Below, piece after piece: positions 8,111 through 16,923 of a stretch of DNA of 37,951 bases; the stretch's first letter is position 1, and each line of letters begins with the position of its first letter. Origin of the DNA: Ignavibacteriales bacterium. GTDB lineage: Bacteria; Bacteroidota; Ignavibacteria; Ignavibacteriales; Ignavibacteriaceae. Under the pieces are notes generated by a model, which was not told the origin of the DNA, did not search any database, and saw only the letters and a program-made list of their open reading frames with translations. The position numbers and the translations under genes are program-made. The stretch lies in assembly GCA_016182615.1 (NCBI GenBank), contig JACPGF010000142.1, forward strand, positions 1-37,951, written 5' to 3'.

Positions 8111-9024
8111 AAAAAGTTTTCACTCAACAACAGATCCCTTGCCCGCCCAAAGCCGAACAGACGGCCGTTCTTTCATGTAATCCCCGTGCTATACTACGAT
8201 TGCTTCGTTCCGTATAAGGAGAGCTTGTTTAATTAACCCCAAATACAAACTGCACTTTAATTCAGCTTACGTCTTTATACAAAAATGTACAAGTATAAAA
8301 CCAACATTAAAATTTGAAGCATATTTGCACGATTAGAATATAATTATTTTTTTTGCAAATAGCAATTTTTTTAATATTTATTTTGTTCATATTTCATAAC
8401 TCATACGCTGGCAAAGCCAGAAGCGAAAATCTGTAAATATAACTACTCAAGCCTGATGGAATATAGACAATTAGAATTCATTGCCCCGAATGGGGCTAAA
8501 TCTGAGTAACCGCGGGTTCCCTACCCGCGGAACACAAACGAACAGAGCCTCCGTCCCCGAACGGGGGCGAACCTTGTGTCATTAAATAGATACCTTTAAC
8601 TGTTCGAAAATGATGTGAACACATGTAAGAAATATCAGAAAAATTGAAATTGTTGCAACTCAACATTGAGGTTCGCCCCCTTCGGGGACGTTTTCGCTGT
8701 TGGATTCTCTTTCCGTGGGTTTCACCCACGGTTAATCAGATTTAGCCCCGTTGGGGCATTTGAAAAAGAATTTTCCCTTTTCGCATCAACCTTAGCTATT
8801 TTGCAAACAGCTACGATAACTCCTCGCAATGAGGCTCAAAAAAAACTTTTCACATTTGAGATTAATTTAACTGCTTATGGAATAATTAAATGAAAAGGCC
8901 ATCTCAAAGAAATAAATTTTTAACTATTCTAACTGTAAAAGCACATGGAAAAATTTCTATTTATTTTCTTCAAGACAGCCATGTCAACCTACCGAAACTA
9001 TATTTCTTCTATCTATTCCGGTAT
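8111..9024. other. Gene-free spacer between XRE gene and amt
   Basis: No supported gene. The main content is the large hairpin-bearing inverted repeat at 8481-8760 (listed separately) and, at 8440-8450, a copy of the TAACTACTCA motif found at the ends of the element at 11701-12021, with no matching right end in view. The remainder is A/T-rich. Confidence 0.6.
8481..8760. repeat. Large imperfect inverted repeat built of paired hairpins
   Basis: The left arm (8481-8574) and right arm (8670-8760) are reverse complements over about 90 bases with mismatches, enclosing a 95-base loop. Each arm has three local hairpins: GCCCC/GGGGC (8483-8496; 8746-8758), CCGCGGGT/ACCCGCGG (8510-8530) matching CCGTGGGT/ACCCACGG (8714-8732), and a CCCCG/CGGGG pair (8555-8567; 8677-8688). 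The inner ends GGGGGCGAACCT (8563-8574) and AGGTTCGCCCCC (8670-8681) are exact complements. There is no reading frame worth naming. The shape resembles bacterial REP/BIME-type repeats or a non-autonomous element. Confidence 0.8.
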
Positions 9025-10248
9025 TTATAGCTGTTCGTCCAGATACGCAGTTTCTCCATGCAGCGAACTATCCAGACCTTCAGACTCATCTGAATCTTGT
9101 ACATGGACAGGTGTAATTCTGTCTATCACCCACAACATACCATACGTGAAACCGAAAGCCCACACAGATGAAATAACAACCGCGGCAACCTGCTTGCCGA
9201 AGAAAGAAACATTTCCTGCAAGCAATCCATCGGTTCCAGCGGGATTAAATGCAACCGTGGCAAAAACGCCGAGTAGGATTATACCCAGTAAACCACCAAC
9301 ACCATGCACTCCCCATACGTCTAAGGCATCATCTAATTGCAGTTTGTTTTTTAATGCCACTGCATAATAACAGACAACACCGGCAATAACACCAATAATT
9401 ACCGCGGTTGTTGGTGAAACATACCCAGCAGCAGGAGTAATAGTGGCTAAACCCGCTACAGCCCCTGTCAGCAGCCCGAGAAATTTCGGTTTCTTAGAAA
9501 CCATCCAATCAACAAGTAACCAAGTAACAGCTGCAAACGACGCGGCTATATCAGTATTAAGAAAGGCGATTGCAGTTACAGAATCAACCCTGAACTGACT
9601 GCCGGCATTAAAGCCATACCATCCAAACCAAAGTAACCCGGTACCAAGAGCAACCAAAGGAATGCTATGCGGACCCCTGTCAATAACTTTTCGTTTACCC
9701 ACGTAAAGCACGGAAGCAAGCGCTGCCATACCGGCAATGTTATGCACAACAATACCGCCTGCAAAATCGAGTACTCCCCATTGCTGTAATATACCACCGC
9801 CCCAAATCATATGAACAAACGGGCAGTAAACAAAAATCAGCCATGCTGTTAAGAAAAACATATATGCTTTAAATGTAACACGGTTTGTAAATGCGCCGGT
9901 AATAAGGGCGGGAGTGATAATTGCAAACATCATTTGATAAGCAACAAACACGATAAGTGGAATAGTCGGATTGATTGGTGAAGGAGCCATCAGATCGACA
10001 CCGCGGAGAAAAGCCATATCGAGATTACCAATCACTCCGTAAACATCGCCGCTAAAACACAACGAGTAGCCCAGGAAATACCAAATTACGGTCGTCCACC
10101 CCATTGATACAAAGCTCTGTATCATAATTGTTAACACATTTTTTCTTCCCACCAGTCCGCCATAGAAAAAAGCAAGCCCGGGAGTCATGAGCATCACCAA
10201 ACTTGAGCAGAGCAGCATAAAGGCAGTATTGCCAGTATCGATTTGCAT
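9025..10248 (-). CDS. amt: Ammonium channel (Amt family)
   Basis: A 407-residue inner-membrane channel with 11 predicted membrane helices. Family landmarks are FFYGGLVGRKNVL near residue 27-39, DFAGGIVVHN with Asp161 and pore His169, and WGVHGVGG with pore His315; the twin histidines line the conduction path. The C-terminal tail (ESEGLDSSLHGE) is the conserved cytoplasmic segment that contacts PII proteins in characterised members. The start at 10248 lies behind a AAAGGATG site. Unlike many amt loci there is no glnK/PII gene next to it, so regulation by PII, if any, is in trans. It imports ammonium for assimilation. Length and motifs are complete. Confidence 0.95.
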   Translation of the reverse strand: MQIDTGNTAFMLLCSSLVMLMTPGLAFFYGGLVGRKNVLTIMIQSFVSMGWTTVIWYFLGYSLCFSGDVYGVIGNLDMAFLRGVDLMAPSPINPTIPLIVFVAYQMMFAIITPALITGAFTNRVTFKAYMFFLTAWLIFVYCPFVHMIWGGGILQQWGVLDFAGGIVVHNIAGMAALASVLYVGKRKVIDRGPHSIPLVALGTGLLWFGWYGFNAGSQFRVDSVTAIAFLNTDIAASFAAVTWLLVDWMVSKKPKFLGLLTGAVAGLATITPAAGYVSPTTAVIIGVIAGVVCYYAVALKNKLQLDDALDVWGVHGVGGLLGIILLGVFATVAFNPAGTDGLLAGNVSFFGKQVAAVVISSVWAFGFTYGMLWVIDRITPVHVQDSDESEGLDSSLHGETAYLDEQL

Positions 10249-10750
10249 AAAACATCCTTTAAATTTTAAGAATTACCTTTGCAAACTGCTCAATACGGCA
10301 ATAAAATCTTGTCCTAAATAAGATGATAGTTTTGTAGGGTTTTCCCGACAATCATAGCAAATTCAATAAGAATATGGACTCTTTCACTCATCAATCCATT
10401 TTTTGCTATAATACTAGAAACCATGCAACGCTGGAAACGAATTCTTGCAACAGCTTAAGCAAGTATGGTATGCTTATTATTTTAATTCAGTGCTCCAGAA
10501 AGGGCGCCGTGCACTTGCAGGGTGCAACATTGGCACAGGTAAAATAGTTTGATTTCTATATGAAATTTTGTGCGTTGTCTAAAGATAACCCGAAGTAAGA
10601 ATTAGCGGGTGTTTTTTTATACATATAGGAAGCTTGGGGCGCGGAAATGGCTGCTTTGGCTGCAGCTACAAATTTGGGAGAGAATCGTATTTTAGGCAAT
10701 GCAAATGCCGCAAAACAAAAACTGAACCCCTGTCAGAGTATGCTGAAATA
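10249..10750. other. Spacer upstream of amt; no supported gene
   Basis: This spacer must contain the amt promoter, on the minus strand and ending near 10260. I could not identify a convincing sigma-70 or sigma-54 element for it. A short plus-strand frame at 10647-10751 (Ala-rich, 34 codons) lacks a clear ribosome binding site and is not called. Confidence 0.4.
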
Positions 10751-10784
10751 AAAACCCTAAGAATATCCCAACTTCTTGGGTTTT
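10751..10784 (-). terminator. Hairpin terminator after the yceH gene
   Basis: Read on the minus strand: AAAACCC-AAGAA, a 9-base loop, then TTCTT(A)GGGTTTT followed by more T. The arms pair over 12 bases with one bulge. It starts about 30 bases after the stop of the YceH-family gene, as expected for an intrinsic terminator. Confidence 0.75.
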
Positions 10785-10812
10785 GCTTTTAAAATAAAAT
10801 AGATATTCTTAA

Positions 10813-11445
10813 CTAAAATTGTCCCTTGAATTCATCGAACATATTTCTGAGATTAGAAAGTTCGTCTCTTAGTCCGGAAACCTGTTGCTCAAGTTCCGCA
10901 ATTCTTTCAAGGTATGGTTTTTCCGGTTTAGCTTCCTGTATTTGTATTTCCGGTTCACCGGAAAGCAGGTGCATATAGCGCGGGTCTTTACCGGGTTGGC
11001 GGGGCAGCTTAACGGCTAATGGATTGCCTTCTCTTCGTATCAATCCCGAAAGAATTTCTTCAACCTGTGAAAGTTCAGTGAACTCATGGATTTTTCCAGT
11101 CCGGCCTTTTATTTCCCCAATTGTCTGAGGGCCGCGGAGCATAAGAACGGTAAGCACTGCTGTTTCCTGCCGGGTTAGTTGCATTGCAGAACTGAAGCTT
11201 TCCTTGTAACGCGGCACACGCATATCCGTACCGGTTACCTGTCCCGCTAACCGTTTAATACGCAATAAATCAAGCGCATCTTCAACCTGCATTTCAGTTA
11301 AAGCAACTACCGGTTCACGGTTTGATTTTTGATTGCACGCGTTAACTAATGCATTCAGGGTCAACGGATAATATTCAGGTGTGTTATATTCTTTTTCAAT
11401 TAATGCGCCAAGGATGCGTACTTCTTCAAATGTTAATATTTCCAT
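10813..11445 (-). CDS. yceH: YceH-family protein (DUF480)
   Basis: A 210-residue protein matching the YceH family over its length. The hallmark N-terminus is present (LTFEEVRILGALIEKEYNTPEYYPLTLNAL ..., residues 3-32, read here in parts: VRILGALIEKE, YYPLTLNALVNACNQKSNR). A second domain follows with LTRQETAVLTVLMLRGPQT and LPRQPGKDPRYMHLLSG. Known structures of the family show two winged-helix domains, suggesting DNA or protein binding, but no function is established. The last 40 residues form a predicted coiled coil (RIAELEQQVSGLRDELSNLR), likely for oligomerisation. It stands alone, with an intrinsic terminator downstream. Confidence 0.9.
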   Translation of the reverse strand: MEILTFEEVRILGALIEKEYNTPEYYPLTLNALVNACNQKSNREPVVALTEMQVEDALDLLRIKRLAGQVTGTDMRVPRYKESFSSAMQLTRQETAVLTVLMLRGPQTIGEIKGRTGKIHEFTELSQVEEILSGLIRREGNPLAVKLPRQPGKDPRYMHLLSGEPEIQIQEAKPEKPYLERIAELEQQVSGLRDELSNLRNMFDEFKGQF

Positions 11446-11634
11446 ATCTCAAAGGGAATTGGTTAAATGAATCAATCGGCAAAATTATAAAAAATCTCCT
11501 GTTTTTCAATTAAACAGCCGCGGGTATTATCGGATTTTATTAAAAGATAACAGGCAATGTTTCTATCCGCGAAAAATTTATTAAAAACACGCTCTCGATA
11601 TTCAAGTGAAAAAGGCAAAACCGGATATTATTAA

Positions 11635-11693
11635 ATCATGTATCAGAATCTCCCGGAATTTACTGCAAACTGAAGGGTGACCTGATACATGAT
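11635..11693. repeat. Perfect 12-base inverted repeat with 35-base loop
   Basis: ATCATGTATCAG (11635-11646) and CTGATACATGAT (11682-11693) are exact reverse complements. The pair ends 7 bases before the left end of the element at 11701. It has no T-run, so it is not a typical terminator. Confidence 0.7.
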
Positions 11694-11700
11694 CAAAATA

Positions 11701-12021
11701 TTGTAACTACTCAGCTCATCTCTATAAAAGCTCCCATCTCCTAACCTCAGACTTTCACGAAGTGATGGAAACCCATAGTCTGAGGCATCCCAACCCATCT
11801 AATCACAGGCTTAAGCCACTGGATATTGATTTGAAATTATAAAGCAAAATTTAGTGGCTTGGCATCCACTCCTTTGGAGAAAGCCTGATGTTTAGTGGTT
11901 ATTTAAACCTCAGACTAAAGTCTGAGGTTAGGTCATAAAAATTTCGCTGTACTTTTTCAGCTGTTAATTTTAGTTAAACACCAAAACTCGACTTTATTTC
12001 ACCTAAGTTGAGTAGTTACAA
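11701..12021. mobile_element. Miniature transposon-like element (MITE-like), 321 bases
   Basis: The ends are a perfect 13-base terminal inverted repeat: TTGTAACTACTCA at 11701-11713 and its reverse complement at 12009-12021. The four bases before the left end (11697-11700) and after the right end (12022-12025) are both AATA, as expected for a target-site duplication. Inside are further inverted repeats: CTAACCTCAGACTTT near the left (11740) pairs with AAAGTCTGAGGTTAG near the right (about 11919-11933), and ATCACAGGCTT..AGCCACT pairs with the AGTGGCTT...AAGCCTGAT block. There is no reading frame, so it would need a transposase supplied elsewhere. No named family is recognised from the ends. 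Confidence 0.65.
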
Positions 12022-12032
12022 AATATCAAAGG

Positions 12033-13808
12033 TTAAGTCAAAAAGCCCCAGCCTCTTTTACTCATGCCAATGTAAATAAATACTCCGGAAAGAATTCCTA
12101 ATGCAGTTAAAAGAACTCCGTAGAGATTGCTGCCCAGAAGAAAATTACCCAGCCCGAAAAGGAAGCCATAAATCATAATAACACCGGCAATCCAGTTCCC
12201 GAAGTTAAATAAGCCGTCTTTTTCCTGTGGTACATCCGGTGCAGCTTTCGCGATAGGAGCCCAGAACTTAGGATTGGGCCGCACTTTCCGGTAAAACGAG
12301 AGTAATTTGTCCTGTGGTTCGGGATTGGTTAAAAATGTGGCAGTAACCCAAACGAATGTTGTAATGCTCACCGTTATCAGTAACAGGTAAGCAAAATCTT
12401 CAGGATTTTCTTCCTTGAAACCAAAACCGAATTGCAACACAAGAGAAGTTACAAAAGCCGCGGCCATTGCCGATATTTCGCTCCATGCATTGATGCGCCA
12501 CCAGAACCAGCGGAGAATATAAACCAAACCGGTACCGGCACCAATTGCCATAAGGAATTTCCATGCACCCGCGATTGAATCCATGTAATAGGTTACAACG
12601 GCAGAAAGAACCATAAGCAGCATAGTTGCAGCCTGCGAGACCCAAACATAGTGCTTCTGCGATTTTTCTTTACGGTACCGTTTATAGACATCGTTTACAA
12701 TATAGCTTGCACCCCAGTTAAGTTGTGTGCCAATTGTTGACATGTATGCCGCCGCGAAAGCAGCAAGCATTAATCCACGTAAATATACCGGAAGGTCTGT
12801 CATAAGGATGCGTATATAGCCCGATTCAGGGTCGGCAGCAAACTGTGCATCGTCCTGATAGCGGACAACTGCAACAAGTGCAACCAATATCCAGGGCCAT
12901 GGCCGCAATGCATAGTGAGCAACATTAAACCAGAGTGTTGCAAGTAAGGAGTTTTTCTCGTCTTTTGCCGAGAACATGCGTTGTGCCACATAACCGCCAC
13001 CGCCCGGTTCAGCGCCCGGGTACCAGCTCGCCCACCAGTTTACCGCGATATACACGAAAAAGGTTGTCATGGGCATCCAGAGCGAGTTTAAGTCGGGTGT
13101 AAATGAAAGGATTGAGCCGCTGCCGCCGCCCGCTGGTTTAATGGTTTGGAGTTTGCTTACTAGGCTGCCCATGCCGCCTTCGGCTTGAACGGCAAACACG
13201 GCAAGAACGATAACCATACCCATTTTAAGGGCAAATTGAAACATATCTGTCCACAGTACACCCCAAAGGCCTGAAAGTGTTGAAATAGAAGCGGTAAGGA
13301 ACATGATTACAACTGCAATAAGGAGTGCTTCAATTTTATCAATACCAAGCACGGACTGCATAATTTTAACGATTGCAAGATTTACCCAGCCCATGATGAT
13401 AAGGTTAATTGGTATGCCGAGATAGAGCGCCCGGAAAACACGTAAAAACCCTGCCGGTTTGCCCGAATAACGCAATTCTGCAAACTCAACATCGGTTAGA
13501 ACTTCAGCCCGGCGCCAAAGCTTTGCATAAAAGAAAACGGTAAGCATACCGCTGAATACCATGCTCCACCATATCCAGTTACCGGCGATGCCGTTTTTAG
13601 CAACAAGGCCTGTTACAACCAGTGGGGTGTCGGCTGCAAACGTTGTTGCTACCATCGAAGTTCCGGCTAACCACCATGAGACATTTCTGCCTGAAACAAA
13701 AAAATCATCCATACTCTGTGTTGCCCGTTTTCTCAGGTAAAGGGCAATCATCAAATTAAATAAAAAATATGCCGCGATAACAATTATATCAATATATGTC
13801 AACTGCAT
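12033..13808 (-). CDS. Sodium:solute symporter (SSS family), large form
   Basis: A 591-residue inner-membrane transporter with about 13-14 helices. The SSS-family start is clear: YIDIIVIAAYFLFNLMIALY (helix 1), then DDFFVSGRNVSWWLAGTSM and a sodium-site helix region (VATTFAADTPLVVTGL). Later segments include YMSTIGTQLNWGASYIVNDV, matching the conserved helix-8 Ser/Thr region that contributes to Na+ binding in family members. The substrate cannot be told; sugars, amino acids and organic acids are all possible. It begins 2 bases after the stop of the upstream SSS gene, so the two are co-transcribed. The downstream end lies 12 bases from the mobile-element-like sequence at 11701-12021. Confidence 0.88.
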   Translation of the reverse strand: MQLTYIDIIVIAAYFLFNLMIALYLRKRATQSMDDFFVSGRNVSWWLAGTSMVATTFAADTPLVVTGLVAKNGIAGNWIWWSMVFSGMLTVFFYAKLWRRAEVLTDVEFAELRYSGKPAGFLRVFRALYLGIPINLIIMGWVNLAIVKIMQSVLGIDKIEALLIAVVIMFLTASISTLSGLWGVLWTDMFQFALKMGMVIVLAVFAVQAEGGMGSLVSKLQTIKPAGGGSGSILSFTPDLNSLWMPMTTFFVYIAVNWWASWYPGAEPGGGGYVAQRMFSAKDEKNSLLATLWFNVAHYALRPWPWILVALVAVVRYQDDAQFAADPESGYIRILMTDLPVYLRGLMLAAFAAAYMSTIGTQLNWGASYIVNDVYKRYRKEKSQKHYVWVSQAATMLLMVLSAVVTYYMDSIAGAWKFLMAIGAGTGLVYILRWFWWRINAWSEISAMAAAFVTSLVLQFGFGFKEENPEDFAYLLLITVSITTFVWVTATFLTNPEPQDKLLSFYRKVRPNPKFWAPIAKAAPDVPQEKDGLFNFGNWIAGVIMIYGFLFGLGNFLLGSNLYGVLLTALGILSGVFIYIGMSKRGWGFLT

Positions 13809-13810
13809 TG

Positions 13811-15280
13811 TCAGTTTTCCTTATTTGATAGTGAGAAAATAAAACTGCTTATTATTCCACAGGCAATAGTAGTAAAACTGCCAATAAGGGTATGCCATGT
13901 GAAATCGATTTTTGTATTGTACAAAACGGATATCATAACAATAATGCCAACAATAAATCCGATAAATGCATCCCGCTGCTGTACCCGTTTTGAAAGAAGG
14001 CCAAGGAAAAATACACCGAGTAAACTTCCTGAAGTGAACGATGCGATTTTTAAACCAAGTTCAATGACCGGGTTTTTCGTATCGGTAAACAACATCGCAC
14101 CCCCGATGAGAATCACTCCCCATAACAATGTGAACAGTTTTGGCCAGTACAGGGCTGATTTTTCAGAGGCACCTTTATTGCTCCGCAGCTTGAATAAATC
14201 AAGGTAAGTTGACGATGCCAGAGAACTGATGGATGATGAAAGGGAACCCATGGCAGAAGCGAGCACTCCTGCTATCACCAAACCCGAAAGCCCGTGCGGT
14301 AAATAATCGATGATAAAACGGGGGAATATTTCATCAGAAGATTTGAATCCCATTTCCAAATATGGTTTTCCTTGGTAGAATGCATAGAGGCATAAACCCA
14401 GTATCAGAAAGAAAGCAAACTGCAGCACGATGAATGATGCATCAAGCATGAGGGCTTTCTGACTGTCGCGTTTGTTTTTGCATCCCAAAAGCCGCTGTAC
14501 CAGCAGTTGATCTGTGCCATGCGAGGCCATAGTTAAGAATGTGCCGCCAACCAAACCGCCGAGCAATGTGTAAGGCGAGCAGAAGAAATCATACCATCCC
14601 GTGCCGGTTGTCCAGTTGAATATCTCGAATTTATTACCGTTGACTGTAGCATAGCGTACAACGTCCGACCAGCCACCGGGTAAATGATTTAAAATAATCC
14701 CCATGGCAACAGCAGCGCCGGCCAGATAGATAAAGAGCTGTATAACATCCATTGCAACAACGGCTTTCAGTCCGCCGACATAGGTATAAAGCAAAGTAAA
14801 ACCGCCGATGATGATGATGCAGGTTGGGTAATCCCAACCGGTAATAATGTGAACTGGAATTGCCGTTGCAAATAAACGGACACCGGAAGCGAGCACCCGT
14901 GTGGTGATAAATACCGTGGAGGTAAATTTACGAAGGGACAGACCAAACCGTTTGCCGAGGAAATCATAAGCAGTTTCAAGGTTTCCTTTATAATAGGCTG
15001 GTATAAATATTACGCTAACTAAAAGCCGGCCAATAAAATAGCCGATCGCGACTTGCAAAAAATGCATGTTTGATTTATAAGCGAGACCGGGAATACTTAT
15101 AAAGGTCAGCGTGCTGGTTTCACTCGCTACTATCGAGAAACCAACCGACCACCATGACATGGTCCGGCCGCCTAAAAAGTAATCCTGTGCATCTTTTTGT
15201 CGTTTGCCGATAAACATACCGGCAACAGTTACACCAATAAGGTATAATGCTATAATGAGGTAATCGAAATATAAACCCAC
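13811..15280 (-). CDS. Sodium:solute symporter (SSS family)
   Basis: A 489-residue transporter with about 13 membrane helices. It starts with FDYLIIALYLIGVTVAGMFI, then DAQDYFLGGRTMSWWSVGFS and IVASETSTLTFISIPGLAYK, the canonical opening of the family. The Ser-rich helix LASAMGSLSSSISSLASSTY is the sodium-site helix. Members move a solute inward using the Na+ gradient. It is the first gene of a two-gene unit with another SSS transporter, only 2 bases apart. The two proteins are related but not near-identical, so they may serve different substrates of one pathway. No enzyme gene is linked, so the substrate is unknown. Confidence 0.9.
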   Translation of the reverse strand: MGLYFDYLIIALYLIGVTVAGMFIGKRQKDAQDYFLGGRTMSWWSVGFSIVASETSTLTFISIPGLAYKSNMHFLQVAIGYFIGRLLVSVIFIPAYYKGNLETAYDFLGKRFGLSLRKFTSTVFITTRVLASGVRLFATAIPVHIITGWDYPTCIIIIGGFTLLYTYVGGLKAVVAMDVIQLFIYLAGAAVAMGIILNHLPGGWSDVVRYATVNGNKFEIFNWTTGTGWYDFFCSPYTLLGGLVGGTFLTMASHGTDQLLVQRLLGCKNKRDSQKALMLDASFIVLQFAFFLILGLCLYAFYQGKPYLEMGFKSSDEIFPRFIIDYLPHGLSGLVIAGVLASAMGSLSSSISSLASSTYLDLFKLRSNKGASEKSALYWPKLFTLLWGVILIGGAMLFTDTKNPVIELGLKIASFTSGSLLGVFFLGLLSKRVQQRDAFIGFIVGIIVMISVLYNTKIDFTWHTLIGSFTTIACGIISSFIFSLSNKEN

Positions 15281-15744
15281 CGTTCGGGTCCTTTATATGA
15301 ATTGAAATGGGTGGATACTTTTTATCCGTCAGGTAAGTACTTTCGGAAAAAAATTTGATTTACCCTGACAATGTAAAAAAAATGTTGGAATGGTTATGAT
15401 ACTTATTTTAATGGATACATAGAACTTTTGGTTAGTGTAGCTCATTTGCGGATAATGACTCACCTCAGGAGTTGGAAAATTACCGTTTTGTCGCTTTCAA
15501 TAAAATATCAGGCAAATTACCTATCGCCTTTTAACTTCTCATTAAATGGGGGATTATAATTTCAAATAAAAATCAATTTCGTTCCTACAGAACTTTAGCT
15601 TTGTATGGTGGTCGTTTTGCTATAGATATTTCGTCTCGATGGGACTCAGAGCACTCCAATTCAGAATCACTTTCCTGGGAATAAGTATTTCATAAACTCC
15701 ACAATTTTATTAGCAGAAACAAAACAATGAAACCTGTCCTATTC
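15281..15744. other. Spacer upstream of the symporter pair; holds a half-element
   Basis: No gene is supported. The spacer contains the hairpin half-element 15576-15646 (listed separately). The symporter promoter should be on the minus strand close to 15290-15340; no clear consensus is visible. Confidence 0.45.
15576..15646 (+). repeat. Hairpin half-element, homologous to 26499-26569
   Basis: A 71-base stretch that aligns without gaps to 26499-26569. It opens with ATTTCGTTCCTACaGAACTT and ends with ATTTCGTCtCGatGGGACT, joined by a GGTCGTTTTGCTATAGAT-like linker. Here only one arm is present, whereas at 26499-26750 two arms face each other. The several base changes in the hairpin stems suggest an older, decayed copy. 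Confidence 0.75.
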
Positions 15745-16743
15745 TTACAAACTAGTAAACTGTGTTTCAATGCCTGTGGAAGTTAGTACAAGCTCATTTT
15801 TTGTAATCTTCGTTATCTTGAAAGTCGCTATTGCCTCAGCAGATTGAAACGTAATAGTTTTTGAACTATCGTCAAATTTCCACTGTTCACTGGCTGTGTT
15901 GCCATTTGGATACTCTTCGTATAGCAGGCCGCCTTCAAGAAAATAAAACCGCATTTCGGGAACCAGGGTGGGTGCATTTATTATTTGTCCATTGTCGGGG
16001 TTTACAACTTTTTGCAATATCCATATATGGGATGTTACATGTTTGGGGCTATCGGCAGAAAGGTGCTTTGCTTGTGTGCTTTGCATACTATGCAGGAAGG
16101 GAGCCGTATAAGGTAATAATGAAAACCACACTTGAAAAAAGAAATACACAGCGAGGCTTACGTTAAGAATAGATAAACCATATCTGATAAACGGAGGGCG
16201 GATTTTTCTGAGTATTATTGCATTTGTAAATAGTGATGCCCCGCCAATGATGCCGCCAAGTAAACCCAAAAACAGCAGGGGCAGGCTCAACGCCAGCAGG
16301 ATGTAGTCATACCAGAGCAGTTTTCTCGCAATCTGCACCTCTCTTCCCTGCACAAAAATACTGGGAATCGGGTCAATGAGTCTTCTTCTGAAAACAATTA
16401 CGAGATGCTCGGAAAATTCTGTTGGTATTATGTATTGCTTTTTTCTTTTCAAGAAAATTCTTTTGGCAGGTTTTACTTTTTTATCATCGATATATAAACG
16501 GCAGCCAAAAAAATACGAGGCTCTGATCTGAACTTTTTTTCCGGGAAGTTGTGGGATATTGAGGATAAAATCGGAGTTATCAATAAGTCCTTTTGATTGA
16601 TTTGGTGCATCCCCGGCAAAACCATCGCCAATATGTGTTTCGGATTTTTGCCACATATAGCGGCAGAGGTTGTTACAAAAATTCAGGTTTTTATACGTAA
16701 CAAAACCTATTTCCAACTGCTTCCCGCAATGCGAACAAATCAT
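15745..16743 (-). CDS. Zinc-ribbon membrane protein with C-terminal lipocalin-like domain
   Basis: Called from the ATG at 16743, which has a TGAGGA ribosome binding site 7 bases upstream; an upstream TTG (16764) is in frame but less likely. The 332-residue protein opens with ICSHCGKQL ... FCNNLCRYMW, a four-cysteine zinc ribbon. A beta-rich region (about 55-140) is followed by two membrane segments (YDYILLALSLPLLFLGLLGG and ILNVSLAVYFFFQVWFSLL). The C-terminal 100 residues (WKFDDSSKTITF ... ATFKITKITKNELVLTS) look like a lipocalin-like beta domain. The function is unknown. The order zinc ribbon - beta domain - two helices - lipocalin-like domain is not one I can match to a characterised protein. 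It is divergent from the glycosylase gene. Confidence 0.65.
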   Translation of the reverse strand: MICSHCGKQLEIGFVTYKNLNFCNNLCRYMWQKSETHIGDGFAGDAPNQSKGLIDNSDFILNIPQLPGKKVQIRASYFFGCRLYIDDKKVKPAKRIFLKRKKQYIIPTEFSEHLVIVFRRRLIDPIPSIFVQGREVQIARKLLWYDYILLALSLPLLFLGLLGGIIGGASLFTNAIILRKIRPPFIRYGLSILNVSLAVYFFFQVWFSLLPYTAPFLHSMQSTQAKHLSADSPKHVTSHIWILQKVVNPDNGQIINAPTLVPEMRFYFLEGGLLYEEYPNGNTASEQWKFDDSSKTITFQSAEAIATFKITKITKNELVLTSTGIETQFTSL

Positions 16744-16923
16744 TTTTTTCCTCAGAATTTGCAAAAGATTGAAACTGATTGGACAAAATAATAAATCTAT
16801 GCGGGAATAATAGGATTAACTTTGGTACAATTCTTAAAAATATGGGAAATAGTATGAACCCCATTTGATTTGGAATACTGAATTCTGTAAATTCTCGAAA
16901 CAAAATCCGTATGTAAACCGCAA

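Noticed and set aside
10531-10545. TGGCAC resembling a sigma-54 -24 box upstream of amt
   Set aside because: It lies on the wrong strand for amt and lacks the GC of a -12 element at the right distance.
10647-10751. Alanine-rich 34-codon frame upstream of amt
   Set aside because: No clear ribosome binding site, no family resemblance, and it ends inside the terminator of the opposite gene.
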